From positions 695,538 to 759,537 of the forward strand of contig JBDRTY010000001.1 of NCBI GenBank assembly GCA_039801085.1: a stretch of DNA of 64,000 nucleotides, in the 5' to 3' direction. Shown piece by piece: positions 63,216 through 64,000 of the stretch. The stretch's first letter is position 1, and the number at the start of each line of letters is the position of its first letter. The notes beneath the pieces were generated by a model. It made no database searches. It had not been told where the DNA came from and worked only from the letters and a program-made list of their open reading frames with translations. The position numbers and the translations under genes are program-made. This DNA comes from a candidate division WOR-3 bacterium. GTDB lineage: Bacteria; Hydrothermota; Tepidihabitantia; Tepidihabitantales; Tepidihabitantaceae.

Positions 63216-64000
63216 ATGCTGGTAAGCTGCCAGCCGTTAATTGTTTTTTTCCTGTTAGCAGGCGGAATTGGGGAGAGGTATAACTCGGTTCTTGTAGCCG
63301 AGAACTGGAAACTTAAATACCAACTAGAACCAGTGGAGGAGATGGTTGATACTCGATTTGCAAGAATATTTATTCACAATAGTGATTCAGTATGGGTAGA
63401 CGGCATTCTGCTCAACAGAACTGCATATACAGTTGAACCCAATCGGCGCGAAATAATTTTTTTTCAGCCCCTGCCCGAGTTTGCTGTTATCCGAGTAATT
63501 TACTCAACTCTGGTAATGAGTCCGCTTCAGTTTAATGGCAGAACAGCTGAAGCGGAGTCGGTTCAGTTATCGAAGAGAGACACTATCCAGGTGATAGCGC
63601 GGTTTGATTCAACACAGGACGTTTCTCGAGATGATTGGCAAATTTCCGGAGCTAAGTCGGTAGGATTTTCCTTGAACAATGAAGCGGGATTAGGGATTAA
63701 TCAAACTACGAGGCTGTCGCTCAAGGGTCAGGTTGAGAATTTGGAGATTGAAGGCGAACTTTCTGACCAGAGATTACCGATTCCTGCTACGGGGACAACT
63801 CTGGAACTTGAGGAAATTGATAAGATATCAATAACCGTTAAGGGAAGAAGCTGGAGTGGTCAGTTCGGCGATGTGGGACTGACAGTAGATGCAGGCGGGT
63901 TTGGTACTTTTCCCAGAGAAGCAAGCGGAGGGATTTTGAAGACAGAAAATAAAGTTATCCGGGGTTCTTTCACATATGCTCGTTCTAGGGGAGAGTTCGG
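63216..64000 (+). CDS. N-terminal part of a large envelope protein, cut by the window edge
   Basis: ATG 63216 begins 3 nt after the preceding stop. The first ~20 residues look like a signal or lipoprotein leader (LVSCQPLIVFFLLAGG). The 261 visible codons include IEGELSDQRLPIPATGTTLELEEIDKI and a following GQFGDVGL. This recalls a repeated motif (…LSDQ.LPIQP.GTTQ.L.E.D…GD) I associate with large outer-membrane beta-barrel proteins of Bacteroidota-like and WOR-3-like bacteria; that link is from memory. The frame is open at the right edge. Confidence 0.75.
   Translation, partial: MLVSCQPLIVFFLLAGGIGERYNSVLVAENWKLKYQLEPVEEMVDTRFARIFIHNSDSVWVDGILLNRTAYTVEPNRREIIFFQPLPEFAVIRVIYSTLVMSPLQFNGRTAEAESVQLSKRDTIQVIARFDSTQDVSRDDWQISGAKSVGFSLNNEAGLGINQTTRLSLKGQVENLEIEGELSDQRLPIPATGTTLELEEIDKISITVKGRSWSGQFGDVGLTVDAGGFGTFPREASGGILKTENKVIRGSFTYARSRGEF

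Noticed and set aside
1-64000. Insertion sequences, prophage or CRISPR array
   Set aside because: No transposase, integrase, phage gene, direct-repeat array or cas gene was seen.

Overview
The window comes from a diderm, probably anaerobic bacterium. It carries the outer-membrane assembly protein BamA, a ferredoxin-dependent indolepyruvate oxidoreductase, part of a V/A-type ATPase and many secreted proteins that share a C-terminal beta-sandwich sorting domain. By recalled gene content this fits a WOR-3/Stahlbacteria-like candidate lineage best; that placement is inference, since there is no rRNA gene here. I saw no insertion sequence, prophage or CRISPR array.

Layout. 1-3.4 kb: the tail of a phospholipase D-like secreted protein and an M14 zinc carboxypeptidase. 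3.5-8.5 kb (minus): a small ORF, a TtcA-like tRNA thiolase, a phosphohexomutase, a TRL-family lipoprotein and EF-G. 8.6-11.9 kb (minus): a tight four-gene operon for an uncharacterised membrane assembly. 11.9-14.2 kb (minus): iorBA. 14.3-18.6 kb (plus): a GyrI-like lipoprotein, then V-ATPase subunits H, I, K and E without the catalytic head genes. 18.8-21.9 kb: a secreted propeller protein. 22.0-25.0 kb (minus): HIT protein, pyruvate-kinase C-domain protein, DUF35 protein and a thiolase-like protein without its catalytic cysteine. 25.2-32.3 kb (plus): an unknown protein, HD and metallo-beta-lactamase hydrolases, mutL, miaA, metK, ahcY. 32.3-37.0 kb (minus): bamA and clpC. 37.1-39.6 kb: a doubly broken secreted-protein gene. 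39.8-44.6 kb: a second propeller protein behind a structured leader, a TPR protein and tRNA-Val. 44.6-49.6 kb (minus): an HTH protein, a secreted protein, rplU, secG, tpiA, pgk, gapA. 49.9-54.1 kb: a frameshifted nuclease overlapping tRNA-Leu, a transglutaminase, fabH and a half-size DMT transporter. 54.1-60.3 kb (minus): an MFS protein with an in-frame amber codon, a DUF2723 membrane protein and livFGMH. 60.4-64 kb: a secreted protein, an adenosine-specific kinase family protein, a propeller lipoprotein and the start of a large envelope protein.

The most consistent signal is transcriptional. Almost every promoter found is TTGACN, a 16-nt (sometimes 17) spacer, then a TANNNT -10 box. At many genes the start codon lies only 6-12 nt past the -10 box with no Shine-Dalgarno sequence, so these mRNAs should be leaderless or nearly so. 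Both tRNA genes begin 7-8 nt after their -10 boxes, so their 5' ends may be set by transcription initiation. Genes that do have a strong AGGAGG-type site have longer leaders, so two initiation modes appear to coexist.

Three genes are interrupted relative to clearly continuing coding sequence (a frameshift plus an amber codon, a frameshift, and an amber codon). They are either decaying genes or assembly errors; TAG is used as an ordinary stop elsewhere, so recoding is unlikely.
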